A DNA stretch of 64,000 nucleotides from Planctomycetota bacterium (GTDB lineage: Bacteria; Planctomycetota; UBA1135): the NCBI GenBank assembly GCA_030748415.1, contig JASMMA010000001.1, positions 1 through 64,000 of the forward strand. Direction: 5' to 3'. Numbering within the stretch: position 1 is the stretch's first letter; every line of letters starts with the position of its first letter. A program made the translations under genes and the position numbers. Below are positions 42,700-50,767 of this stretch, one piece after another. The notes below the pieces were generated by a model that had not been told where the DNA came from, ran no database searches, and saw only the letters and a list, made by a program, of their open reading frames with translations.

Positions 42700-45600
42700 T
42701 TAGGAAAGAAGCTTTCGTTCGGCTCGCCAGGACCAAAGCACAGGTACTAAGAACATGCTCATGAGAGCAATGGCCATACCACCAAAGGAGGGGATTGCCA
42801 TGGGAATCATGACCTCGGCACCTTTCCCAGTTGAGCTGAGAACTGGGAGAAGAGCAAGCAAAGTGGTTGCTGATGTCATGAGACATGGGCGCACTCGCCG
42901 AAGCCCCGCATGAACGACTGCTTCTCGCACGCCTTGAACGGTGCCAGGTTTTTCCTGGTTGAAAGTTTGGCGTAAGTAAGTCGCCATGACGACACCATCA
43001 TCAGTTGCAATTCCAAAGAGGGCAAGGAAACCAACCCAGACAGCAATTGAAAGATTGATAGGGTGTACAGCAAAGACTTCCCTCAGGGATTGCCCAAAGA
43101 GTTGAATGTCCAAGAACCAGGGTTGTGAGTACAAGCCCAACAGAATGAAACCACCTGCCCAAGCGACGATTACACCACTAAATACAATTGCGGAAGTTGA
43201 AACGCTTCTGAATTGAAGGTGCAAGACCATTAAGATGAGCAAGAGTGCGAGTGGAAGAACAATAGAAAGTGTTCTTTGTGCATGCACTTGGTTTTTCCAG
43301 CTCCCATCGAACACATAAGAGACACCGGATGGCAATAAAAGCTCACCTTTGCTTTGGGCTTGAAGCAAATGTTCGCGAGCAGCTTCCACAGCTTTGACTT
43401 CGCTCCAACCGGGGTGCTTGTCGAAGACAACATATGCGGTAAGGAAGGTGTCCTCTGTTTTTAGAACTTGAGGACCCCGGACATAGTCCACATTTGCGAC
43501 TTGCTCCAAGGTGACATGGGCACCAGTGGGGGCCAGGATGTGCAAATCTTGAATGGCTTCCAGGGAGTCTCGAGTCTCACGGGCGTAGCGCAATGTGATG
43601 GGGTAGCGTTCTCGCCCTTGGGCTGTCGTTCCCAAAGATTTTCCTCCAACGGCAATCGCCAAAGACTGGTGGATGTCCGCAACATTCAGCCCAAAACGAG
43701 CGGCTGCTTCGCGGTCCACGGATACTTCCAAGTAGGGCTTACCAACGACACGGTCGGCTGCAACCGTATTGGCCTCTACCCCCTCGGCTTCGCGGAGAGA
43801 AGCCTCGATATCTAATGCTGCCCGCTCAAGGGAGATTAGGTTGGGTGCTTTCACTTTGACTCCCATGGGAGCCCGCATCCCACTTTGGAGCATGACAATC
43901 CTTGTCGAAATGGGCTGAAGGAGAGGGGCGGAAGTTGAACCGGGAACCTCCGCGGCTTTTTGGATTTCTTTCCAGATATCTTCCTTCGTGCGAATGTGCT
44001 CCCTCCATTGGCGGATACGGTTACCATCCGAGTCGGTTCCAAACTCAGGTTTGTAATGAATGACCGATTCAACCATGGACAAGGGTGCCGGATCCAAAGC
44101 ACTTTCAACTCGCCCAATTTTTCCAATAACTTGAGTCACTTCGGGAATGGACTCAATTGATTGGTCCATTTTTGAAAGCGCATCCAGGGATTCTCCCATG
44201 CCTGCATGAGGCATTGTCGTTGGCATGTAGAGGAAGGAGCCTTCATCTAGTTGAGGCATGAATTCCTGGCCGCTGTTTTTCCAGACCCAACCCCCAGCAG
44301 CAAGTACGATTGTAGGAGAAACAAGGAAAAGAAGTTTGTTGCTCAAGCACCATCGCAGTATGGATTCATAGCGCTTATGGAAGAGCTCGAATCCCCACAA
44401 AAGGCCAAATGAGGTGCAAAAAACAAAAATGGAGTTTGTTAGAAGACCTGCAGTCGGTCCCAGCGGTTGCCAATGCTCCGCCAAAAGTAAACCAGAGAAA
44501 ATAAGTATTGCCCATGAAAGCGGACCTCGTCGCCCATCATTTTTTTGCTTTCTAGATGGTTTCCAACGATGGAAAAGGAAAGCCAAAACGGGTACTAGAA
44601 GAAGAGAAATGAACAGTGAGCCGAGAAGAGCGTATGTTTTTGTGAAAGCAAGGGGCTTAAATAATCGGCCTTCAGCGCCCGTCATTGTGAATACAGGCAA
44701 GAAGCCAATAACAGTTGTTGCAACAGCAGTCATGACAGCGGAACCAACTTCTGTTGCGGCGGACGCAATGGTTTGAATGCTGTTCTCTCCTTCAGGTGCC
44801 TCCTCTAGGCGTTTTTGAATGTTTTCAACAAGGACAATGCCCATATCAACCATGGTCCCGATTGCAATTGCGATTCCGGCGAGAGCCACAACATTGGCCT
44901 CCACTCCAGTCCACTTCATCCCCAAAAATGCGCAGAGGACTGCCAATGGGAGCACTAGTGAAAGCATGAAGGAACTTCGAAGGTTGGCCAACATGAAGAC
45001 AACTACCAAGATGGTGACCAAAATCTCTTCGCTGAGGGCTCGCTTGAGAGTGTCTAAAGTCTCATTAATGAGCTCTGACCTGTCATAGAAAGGAATGATG
45101 TGAAGTTTGGAAACACGACCATCTTTGAGTGTCTTTCGTGGTAGGCCATTTTCAATTTCTTTAATGGTCTCTTTTACCGCTTGAATCGTGGCCATTGGAT
45201 TTGCGCCGAAACGAGAAACCACGACTCCACCTACGGCCTCATTGCCGCCTTTGTCCAGGGCACCTCTTCGAAGAGCAGGTCCAAGTTGAATCGTTGCGAC
45301 ATCTTGAAGACGAACTGGAATGCCATCCTGAGTCACTCGTACGACTGCTTCCTCTAAATCAGAAGTATCCTCAACCCATCCTAGCCCGCGAACAAGGTAT
45401 TCCACCGCGTTGACCTCAATCGTGCGAGCGCCAACCTCTTGGTTGGAAGAGCGAACGGCGCGCATCACTTGAGATAGTTCAACCCCGTGAGCTCTCATGG
45501 AGTCGGGGTCAACTTCAACTTGAAACTCACGCCGGAATCCCCCAACCGATGCGACTTCGGCGACACCATCTGCGGCCATTAAGGCATAGCGAACGTGGAA

Positions 45601-46137
45601 ATCTTGAACGGTTCTCAGTTCGTCAAGATCCCAGCCACCTGTTGGATTTCCGTCCCCGTCTCGGCCCTCAAGTGTGTACCAGAAAACTTGTCCAAGTGCT
45701 GTGGCGTCCGGGCCCAGTGCTGGTGTGACATCATTAGGAAGTAAGCCCGAGGGAAGGGAGTTTAACTTTTCTAGGATACGCGAACGTGACCAATAAAACT
45801 CGACATCCTCTTCAAATACAACATAGATTGTTGAAAAACCCATCATGGAGAAAGAGCGCACCGTCCGAACTCCTGGGACACCTAGGAGCGATGTCGTGAG
45901 CGGATAGGTAATCTGATCTTCCATATCCTGAGGACTTCTTCCTGGCCAGGCAGTGAAAACAATCTGCTGGTTTTCCCCTAGGTCTGGAATGGCATCTACA
46001 GGGACAGGGTCCCTTGGAATAAAGGAGGGCCCCCAATTGAATGGGCTGACCCCAACTCCCCATATTGCAAGAATGAGGACACCCGTTAAGACGAGAAGCC
46101 TCTGGTCCAGGCAGAAGGTGATGAATCGGTGAAGCAT
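42700..46137 (-). CDS. cusA: Heavy-metal efflux RND pump (CusA/CzcA type)
   Basis: 1145 aa from the ATG at 46137. Twelve membrane segments and two large periplasmic loops; DPVPVDAIPDLGENQQIVF, WPGRSPQDMEDQITYPL, ALAGIAIAIGTMVDMGIVL in helix 4 and FMPQLDEGSFLYMPTT are HME-RND signatures. The helix-4 form is nearer to CusA than to CzcA. By my alignment from memory only the second of the three Cu-binding Met of E. coli CusA is kept (VMLQSGMRAPMG), so the metal is uncertain. An extra hydrophobic stretch lies between helices 6 and 7 (about 530-600). It is the last gene of a four-gene efflux operon. Confidence 0.88.
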   Translation of the reverse strand: MLHRFITFCLDQRLLVLTGVLILAIWGVGVSPFNWGPSFIPRDPVPVDAIPDLGENQQIVFTAWPGRSPQDMEDQITYPLTTSLLGVPGVRTVRSFSMMGFSTIYVVFEEDVEFYWSRSRILEKLNSLPSGLLPNDVTPALGPDATALGQVFWYTLEGRDGDGNPTGGWDLDELRTVQDFHVRYALMAADGVAEVASVGGFRREFQVEVDPDSMRAHGVELSQVMRAVRSSNQEVGARTIEVNAVEYLVRGLGWVEDTSDLEEAVVRVTQDGIPVRLQDVATIQLGPALRRGALDKGGNEAVGGVVVSRFGANPMATIQAVKETIKEIENGLPRKTLKDGRVSKLHIIPFYDRSELINETLDTLKRALSEEILVTILVVVFMLANLRSSFMLSLVLPLAVLCAFLGMKWTGVEANVVALAGIAIAIGTMVDMGIVLVENIQKRLEEAPEGENSIQTIASAATEVGSAVMTAVATTVIGFLPVFTMTGAEGRLFKPLAFTKTYALLGSLFISLLLVPVLAFLFHRWKPSRKQKNDGRRGPLSWAILIFSGLLLAEHWQPLGPTAGLLTNSIFVFCTSFGLLWGFELFHKRYESILRWCLSNKLLFLVSPTIVLAAGGWVWKNSGQEFMPQLDEGSFLYMPTTMPHAGMGESLDALSKMDQSIESIPEVTQVIGKIGRVESALDPAPLSMVESVIHYKPEFGTDSDGNRIRQWREHIRTKEDIWKEIQKAAEVPGSTSAPLLQPISTRIVMLQSGMRAPMGVKVKAPNLISLERAALDIEASLREAEGVEANTVAADRVVGKPYLEVSVDREAAARFGLNVADIHQSLAIAVGGKSLGTTAQGRERYPITLRYARETRDSLEAIQDLHILAPTGAHVTLEQVANVDYVRGPQVLKTEDTFLTAYVVFDKHPGWSEVKAVEAAREHLLQAQSKGELLLPSGVSYVFDGSWKNQVHAQRTLSIVLPLALLLILMVLHLQFRSVSTSAIVFSGVIVAWAGGFILLGLYSQPWFLDIQLFGQSLREVFAVHPINLSIAVWVGFLALFGIATDDGVVMATYLRQTFNQEKPGTVQGVREAVVHAGLRRVRPCLMTSATTLLALLPVLSSTGKGAEVMIPMAIPSFGGMAIALMSMFLVPVLWSWRAERKLLS

Positions 46138-46141
46138 GGGC

Positions 46142-47950
46142 CTAGTAGTCTTGGTTTTGCTCAGAGGACAGGGGGTCAATCACGCGACGCATTTCTCCGC
46201 AGCGCAACATGGATGCACCAAAATAAGGATTGGCAAGCCGGTCTTCGATTTGGAGCCATTCAGCGCCTGTGTTCTCAAAGGCCATTGGACAGAAGAAGAC
46301 TTTAAGTTCGGGCCCACCATCTACGTAACCGAAGCGGTCAAGTGCTGCAATTAAACCTTTACTCGCATGTTCAAAGCTTGCGCGCAGATCTTCGATTCCT
46401 TTTGAGTTCTTCATTCCGAGGCCACCATTGTTCATTTTTGCCGCAAGTGGACTCCAAAGCTCGGTAATTGTTTCGGACAATTCCAATGAAGAAGCAGATT
46501 CCAGTTCGGAAAGGAATCCGGCGACTTCTTTTGACGCGGTATCAAAGTCATCGTTGGCCAAAGCCACTCGAATTGCCAGATAAGGAGTTGCAATTCGACT
46601 TAATGCTTCTTGGAAAGCTTGTGGGACATCTAGGGACATGTCGGCGATTTCACTACCCATGGACATCATGCTTGGCTTTGCCAAGATTTGAAGAGAAGAG
46701 TCCAGCTTGAAGGCGCCGCGAGTCACAATAATTTCCCCTTCTTCAAGACCATCTAGAACGACATAGTGTTCTCCCGCCCTTGGTCCGAGAAGAATCTCCC
46801 GCCCTTCAAAAATTGTTTTTTCTTCTGTTAAGACCTTTAGGTAAACCACTGCTCGGGTGCCCGTCATTAAGGGTGCGGTGCGTGGAATCAAGAGGGGTAG
46901 AGGGCGCGCTGTGCTCCGAGTTACCTGGCCGTTGGAGTCCAGGGCCGCGTTGACAACACCACGAATAAACATGCCAGGCTTGAGGAGCCCCTTTTTGTTT
47001 TCTATTTGAACGCGAACCATCACCGTGCGAGTTCGGAGGTCAAGGGTGGGCTCAATAAAACTAATCTTGCCCATAAATGCCATCCCTGGAAGGGCATCTG
47101 CCTCAAGACTGACCTCTTGGCCAGTTTCTAGGAAGGCGAGGTCAGATTCGTGGGCTTCCAGTTCTGCCCAGAGGTGTTTTGGGTCTGCAACGGAGAAGAG
47201 TCTTTGCCCTCGCTTAACCCATTCACCTTCTTCAGCGAAAACTTCAACGCTCACGCCTGAAACATTTGCGTAAAGAGTGGCCTGCTCTTGGGCGCCCCCA
47301 GCGTATTGAAGGGCTTCCACATCTTCTTTGTTCATTCCTAAAGCAATGAGCCGAGAAAGTGCTGATTCAACGGTTTCCCGGGCTGTTCTTTTCAATGAAT
47401 CTCCGGGCGCCTTTCGTAACCTTTGGGCTGCTTTGATGGATTCCAAATACTCTTGTTGAGCCGAAATGAGTTCAGGACTCCAAATCACGGCAACGGATTG
47501 ACCTTCTTGAACCAATTCTCCTTCATAACTGATTTGCATGGAGTCCAATCTTCCCCCGGCCCATGCAGTAACAGTTTCAAATCGAGTTTCGTCCCAGTTG
47601 AGCTTCCCCACAATTCTTAAAGCCATGCTTGCTTCTCCACGAACCACCTCAGTAGTTTGGATTTCGGCAAGGGCCATTGCTTCTGTCGTGAGAGCGACTT
47701 GGTTTTCTTCTAAATTCCCTGCATTAGGGTCAACGGGAATCAGGTCCATTCCACAAATGGGACAGGGAACTGGCTTGGGGAGTTGGAACTGAGGGTGCAT
47801 CGAGCAAGTCCAAAGAACCGAATCTGCTTCCTTGTTTGTGTCCGATTCTGATGAGGATCCGGTAGGGAATACCGACTCGCAACGGGCCATAAGGAAGCCT
47901 GCAAGCAAGGCCGGAAGAATGAAACGGAGGTTTAGGAGGAGTTTTTTCAT
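46142..47950 (-). CDS. cusB: Efflux membrane fusion protein with two metal-binding domains
   Basis: 602 aa, longer than a standard CusB. An N-terminal membrane/signal segment (about 8-24) is followed by a heavy-metal-binding domain (CSMHPQ and PCPICGMDLIP, residues 50-73), the adaptor core (YEGELVQEGQSVAVIWSPEL, AEEGEWVKRGQRLFSV), and a C-terminal DUF3347-like domain from about 465 with a Cys/Met site near the end (FFCPMAFENTGAEWLQ, MLRCGEM). Both end domains bind Cu-type metals in related proteins, which suggests it captures periplasmic metal and hands it to the pump. Signal Cys at 24 has Arg before it, so lipidation is doubtful. It overlaps the upstream gene by four bases. Confidence 0.87.
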   Translation of the reverse strand: MKKLLLNLRFILPALLAGFLMARCESVFPTGSSSESDTNKEADSVLWTCSMHPQFQLPKPVPCPICGMDLIPVDPNAGNLEENQVALTTEAMALAEIQTTEVVRGEASMALRIVGKLNWDETRFETVTAWAGGRLDSMQISYEGELVQEGQSVAVIWSPELISAQQEYLESIKAAQRLRKAPGDSLKRTARETVESALSRLIALGMNKEDVEALQYAGGAQEQATLYANVSGVSVEVFAEEGEWVKRGQRLFSVADPKHLWAELEAHESDLAFLETGQEVSLEADALPGMAFMGKISFIEPTLDLRTRTVMVRVQIENKKGLLKPGMFIRGVVNAALDSNGQVTRSTARPLPLLIPRTAPLMTGTRAVVYLKVLTEEKTIFEGREILLGPRAGEHYVVLDGLEEGEIIVTRGAFKLDSSLQILAKPSMMSMGSEIADMSLDVPQAFQEALSRIATPYLAIRVALANDDFDTASKEVAGFLSELESASSLELSETITELWSPLAAKMNNGGLGMKNSKGIEDLRASFEHASKGLIAALDRFGYVDGGPELKVFFCPMAFENTGAEWLQIEDRLANPYFGASMLRCGEMRRVIDPLSSEQNQDY

Positions 47951-49278
47951 TGGTCAAGGAATTTGGTTCCGCTGAGTGCAGAAATTTCAGCAAGCGCTAT
48001 GGTGCGGTCAGCTTCGGCGCGCAAAACCGCCAGTTCGGAGTTGAGGAGTGTTCGTTGGGTGTCCAGGAAATCTAGAAAAGAAGCATTCCCGGCTTGGTAG
48101 GAAACCATGGTGGATTCCAAGGCTTGATGCCCCTTAGGAATCAGGCCATTTTTGTGGAGGTCATAGCCTCGCTCTGCATCTCGCAACTGGAAGAACTTGG
48201 CTTCTAGCTTTGAGCGAAACGAGTTAACAGTTTGAATCTTTTGAGAACGGGTTGCGGCGAGAATTGCAGTTGCTTTCCTAATGCGGGACTTTCGGGAGTG
48301 TTGTTGGATAGGGAGCTCAATACCAACCCCTAGCGCGAAGGCGTCTTTGCCTGAATCACTTCCAGAACCGTTGTCTTGGATGCCAGTCCAGTCCACGCCA
48401 ATTGATAAATTCGGAAGCAAACCCAATTTTGCGACTTCTACATTTACTTGATGGCTTTGGACTAAAAAGTCAAGAGCGCGAAGGCTTGGGTTGTTCTGTT
48501 CCAGGCTCCTCAGGAGTTGAGTGGAATCAAAAATAAAGGTTGGAAGAATGGAGTCCTTGGGCCATTCCACTACATGAGCTGGTGCGCGATTTAATAATGT
48601 GTTCATCTCTGCAAGAAGTGGCAATTGGCGGTCCTTGAGGCTTGCCAAGCTTTCTTCCAGAAGTGCCAATTCGATTTGAATTTTGAGCAGGCTTCCGTGA
48701 GTGGCAGCGCCATCTTCCCATCGTTTGCGCACGACACTTTCCATTTCGCTTAAAAGATCTAAGTGCGCTTGAGTGAACTGAATGCTTGAAGAAAGCCAGG
48801 AATTCTCTGCGCAGAGTTTGCGCAACATTGCTCGTAAGTCGAGTTCCTTAGCCAGGTAATCTTCTCTGGCGGCCTCGGCTTGTAGGGCTGCGGCTTGAGC
48901 GGCGAGGTTTAAGGTGCCAGGCCATGGGAATGCCTGTTGAAGTGAAAGGCGATTATTTGTTGAGCCTTCTTTTGTCTCTAAAGAACTAAGAAATAAACCC
49001 ACTTGAAGCTTTGGGTCTGGAAGGCCACCCGCCTGAGGGATGACCTCAATGGCAGCGCGCCATTTTTGCCAAGAGGCAAAAAGACCGGGGTTTTGAAAGC
49101 GTGCCCTTTGGAATAGTGCCTCGAAAGAGCCCTCCGCCGCCTGAGAGGTCGTCTGCGGCGATTGAAGAAAGCCAATTTCCAGGGTGGACCATTCTTCAAC
49201 TTGTGTTGTGTAAGATGAAAGTGGGGCCGAGCATGCGGCTAACAGGGTTAGGCCGGTAAGGAAGAAACGGGATTGCAT
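47947..49278 (-). CDS. cusC: TolC-family outer-membrane efflux lipoprotein
   Basis: 443 aa. Lipoprotein signal MQSRFFLTGLTLLAAC with Cys16 as the likely lipidation site. The mature part carries two helical-hairpin repeats of the outer-membrane efflux family, with recognisable stretches LPDPKLQVGLFLSSLE, LSLQQAFPWPG and VELPIQQ-like IELPIQQHSR. It would form the trimeric exit duct for the RND pump. A 94-base gap with an imperfect inverted repeat separates it from the Cys-rich gene upstream. Confidence 0.88.
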   Translation of the reverse strand: MQSRFFLTGLTLLAACSAPLSSYTTQVEEWSTLEIGFLQSPQTTSQAAEGSFEALFQRARFQNPGLFASWQKWRAAIEVIPQAGGLPDPKLQVGLFLSSLETKEGSTNNRLSLQQAFPWPGTLNLAAQAAALQAEAAREDYLAKELDLRAMLRKLCAENSWLSSSIQFTQAHLDLLSEMESVVRKRWEDGAATHGSLLKIQIELALLEESLASLKDRQLPLLAEMNTLLNRAPAHVVEWPKDSILPTFIFDSTQLLRSLEQNNPSLRALDFLVQSHQVNVEVAKLGLLPNLSIGVDWTGIQDNGSGSDSGKDAFALGVGIELPIQQHSRKSRIRKATAILAATRSQKIQTVNSFRSKLEAKFFQLRDAERGYDLHKNGLIPKGHQALESTMVSYQAGNASFLDFLDTQRTLLNSELAVLRAEADRTIALAEISALSGTKFLDQ

Positions 49279-49342
49279 GGGTGTTTTCTCTGCATGAGGA
49301 AGGTGGCATGTTTGGACACGCCGAAAGAAATGAGGAACTCAA

Positions 49343-49364
49343 TGGATGCATATAAATGCACCCA
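49343..49364. other. Inverted repeat before cusC-like gene
   Basis: TGG-N-TGCAT, four bases, ATGCA-N-CCA forms an imperfect 22-base inverted repeat in the gap between the Cys-rich gene and the outer-membrane gene. It could be an RNA hairpin that tunes expression within the operon or a regulator site. No T-tract follows on the minus strand. Confidence 0.35.
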
Positions 49365-49372
49365 GAACTCAC

Positions 49373-49756
49373 TCAGCAGAGATACACGCAATAAAGCAGA
49401 TTCAAGGACCGTGGCGGAGGGCGAGGAATCTGAGGGCTAAAACAGGAACTTGTGGAATCCAGAACTGGCGCCAAGCTATTACTGGAGTCCCTTTGAAGGG
49501 CGGACTCGGGTGTTGGCACTTTCGTGTCCTCGCATTGACGAGGAAGGCTTGGCTTTTGAGATTCCTGAGAGGGTGCTTTTTGGGCTTTGCAGCAACACCC
49601 TTTTTGAAGGCGAGGAGCCTCAGGAGCAGATGGAGCCGAGTCAACAAAGGCCTTGCAGCCGCAAGCGCAGGCTTTTGCGCAATACGAAGTCCCCCAAGCC
49701 TGACTGCTCGGTAAGAGCAGGAGGAGTATGGCAAGAAGGGCGAAAATGCGAGACAT
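49373..49756 (-). CDS. Small secreted Cys-rich protein heading the metal-efflux operon
   Basis: 127 aa. A clear signal peptide (MSRIFALLAILLLLLPSSQA) is followed by about eleven Cys in 107 residues, clustered as CAKACACGC (26-34) and GCCCK (54-56), then a Pro/Ser-rich tail. No family was recognised. Cys spacing of this kind suggests periplasmic metal binding, in keeping with the efflux genes it precedes. No strong ribosome-binding site is visible. An overlapping frame on the other strand has no signal or SD and is discounted. Confidence 0.6.
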   Translation of the reverse strand: MSRIFALLAILLLLLPSSQAWGTSYCAKACACGCKAFVDSAPSAPEAPRLQKGCCCKAQKAPSQESQKPSLPRQCEDTKVPTPESALQRDSSNSLAPVLDSTSSCFSPQIPRPPPRSLNLLYCVYLC

Positions 49757-49770
49757 CTGAATCAGTAGTT

Positions 49771-49786
49771 TACCCTATGGTAGGGG
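49771..49786. promoter_or_regulatory. Candidate metal-regulator palindrome (CsoR-like)
   Basis: TACCCTATGGTAGGGG lies 15 bases before the Cys-rich gene start and 18 bases before trmB. TACC-N4-GGTA is symmetric, and the run TACCCTA resembles copper-sensing CsoR operators. No CsoR, CueR or CopY gene is in the window. Short match, so tentative. Confidence 0.3.
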
Positions 49787-49804
49787 ATTGGGGATAATCA
49801 AAGC

Positions 49805-50767
49805 GTGAAAGCTCGCCCCTCCCTCTTGCAAGAATACGAGTGGATTCCCTCCCTGTCAGAGAAAATGCCCCCCGATTGGTCGGCCGCATTCACCCGCCCT
49901 GCACCGCTTGCAGTGGAAGTTGGATTTGGGTCTGGGGAATATCTCGCATGGTGGGCCGAGTCCCAGCCAAAATGGAATTTTGTTGGAATAGAACTCCCTC
50001 AGGAGGGAATTCAGAAGGCGTGCCGCGAGTTTCATTTACGCAAACTAAGCAATGCAATGGTTGTTCGAGGAGATGCTCGTTATCTCCTTCGAGAACTTTT
50101 TGCCTCAGCTTCACTAGAAAAAGTGCTCATGCAATTTCCGATGCCTTGGCCCAAAGAAAAGCATGCGAAGCATCGAGTGAGCAGTCCGCAGTTCGCGGAA
50201 ACTCTTGTTGATGTTCTTCGACCTGGCGGTGAGTTCGAACTTGTAACGGACCAAGACTGGTATGCCCACGCTGCTCACGATTTTCTTTCTGGCCGGGAAG
50301 AGTTTTCAGTTCAACCATTAGAAACCAACCCCGCAAGACCATTCAAAACACGCTACGAAGAAAAGTGGATAAAAGAAGGCAGGTCCTTTTTTCGAGTTGT
50401 AGCAACAACCAAATATTCTTCTTCTTCCAAGCGCCTGTTCCGACTAAACCAAATGTACCACGCTCACCTTGAATCCATGCCTTCTGACGACACCATTTGC
50501 ACCCTTTCTGGTGCTCGATTCCAGGAGGCAACTGCAGTTGGGGAAATTAAAGAATGCTTGCGCGGAGAAGACAGTTGGTTATTAAAAGTGGTCACTGCTG
50601 ATGACTCCTTTACTCAGTTTTTCTTTGTACGAATCGTGAAACGAAAAAATGGTGGCGCATTGATTAAAGTTGAAGATCACCAAAGACCTTACCCAACAGA
50701 AGCGGTGAATTTTCTAGTTCGCTCGTTAGCGAAAGGGTGTAAGCAAAAGGCTCTTAAAGAGAAGTAA
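49805..50767 (+). CDS. trmB: tRNA (guanine-N7-)-methyltransferase with C-terminal extension
   Basis: 320 aa, GTG start. The SAM site is VEVGFGSGEYLAWWA; FVGIELPQEGIQKA, VRGDARYLL, MQFPMPWPKEKHAKHR, LVTDQDWYA and TRYEEK follow. This is TrmB, which makes m7G46 in tRNA. The signature FPDPW reads FPMPW, so the usual Asp is replaced by Met, while the later Asp, Thr and Glu positions are kept. About 100 residues beyond residue 215 have no match in short TrmB proteins; Aquifex-type TrmB also has a long C-terminus. It converges on and overlaps the minus-strand gene by 14 bases. Confidence 0.83.
   Translation: MKARPSLLQEYEWIPSLSEKMPPDWSAAFTRPAPLAVEVGFGSGEYLAWWAESQPKWNFVGIELPQEGIQKACREFHLRKLSNAMVVRGDARYLLRELFASASLEKVLMQFPMPWPKEKHAKHRVSSPQFAETLVDVLRPGGEFELVTDQDWYAHAAHDFLSGREEFSVQPLETNPARPFKTRYEEKWIKEGRSFFRVVATTKYSSSSKRLFRLNQMYHAHLESMPSDDTICTLSGARFQEATAVGEIKECLRGEDSWLLKVVTADDSFTQFFFVRIVKRKNGGALIKVEDHQRPYPTEAVNFLVRSLAKGCKQKALKEK

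Noticed and set aside
49450-49797. 115-residue frame on the + strand opposite the Cys-rich gene
   Set aside because: It has no signal, motif or ribosome-binding site, and the minus frame has a textbook signal peptide and operon position.
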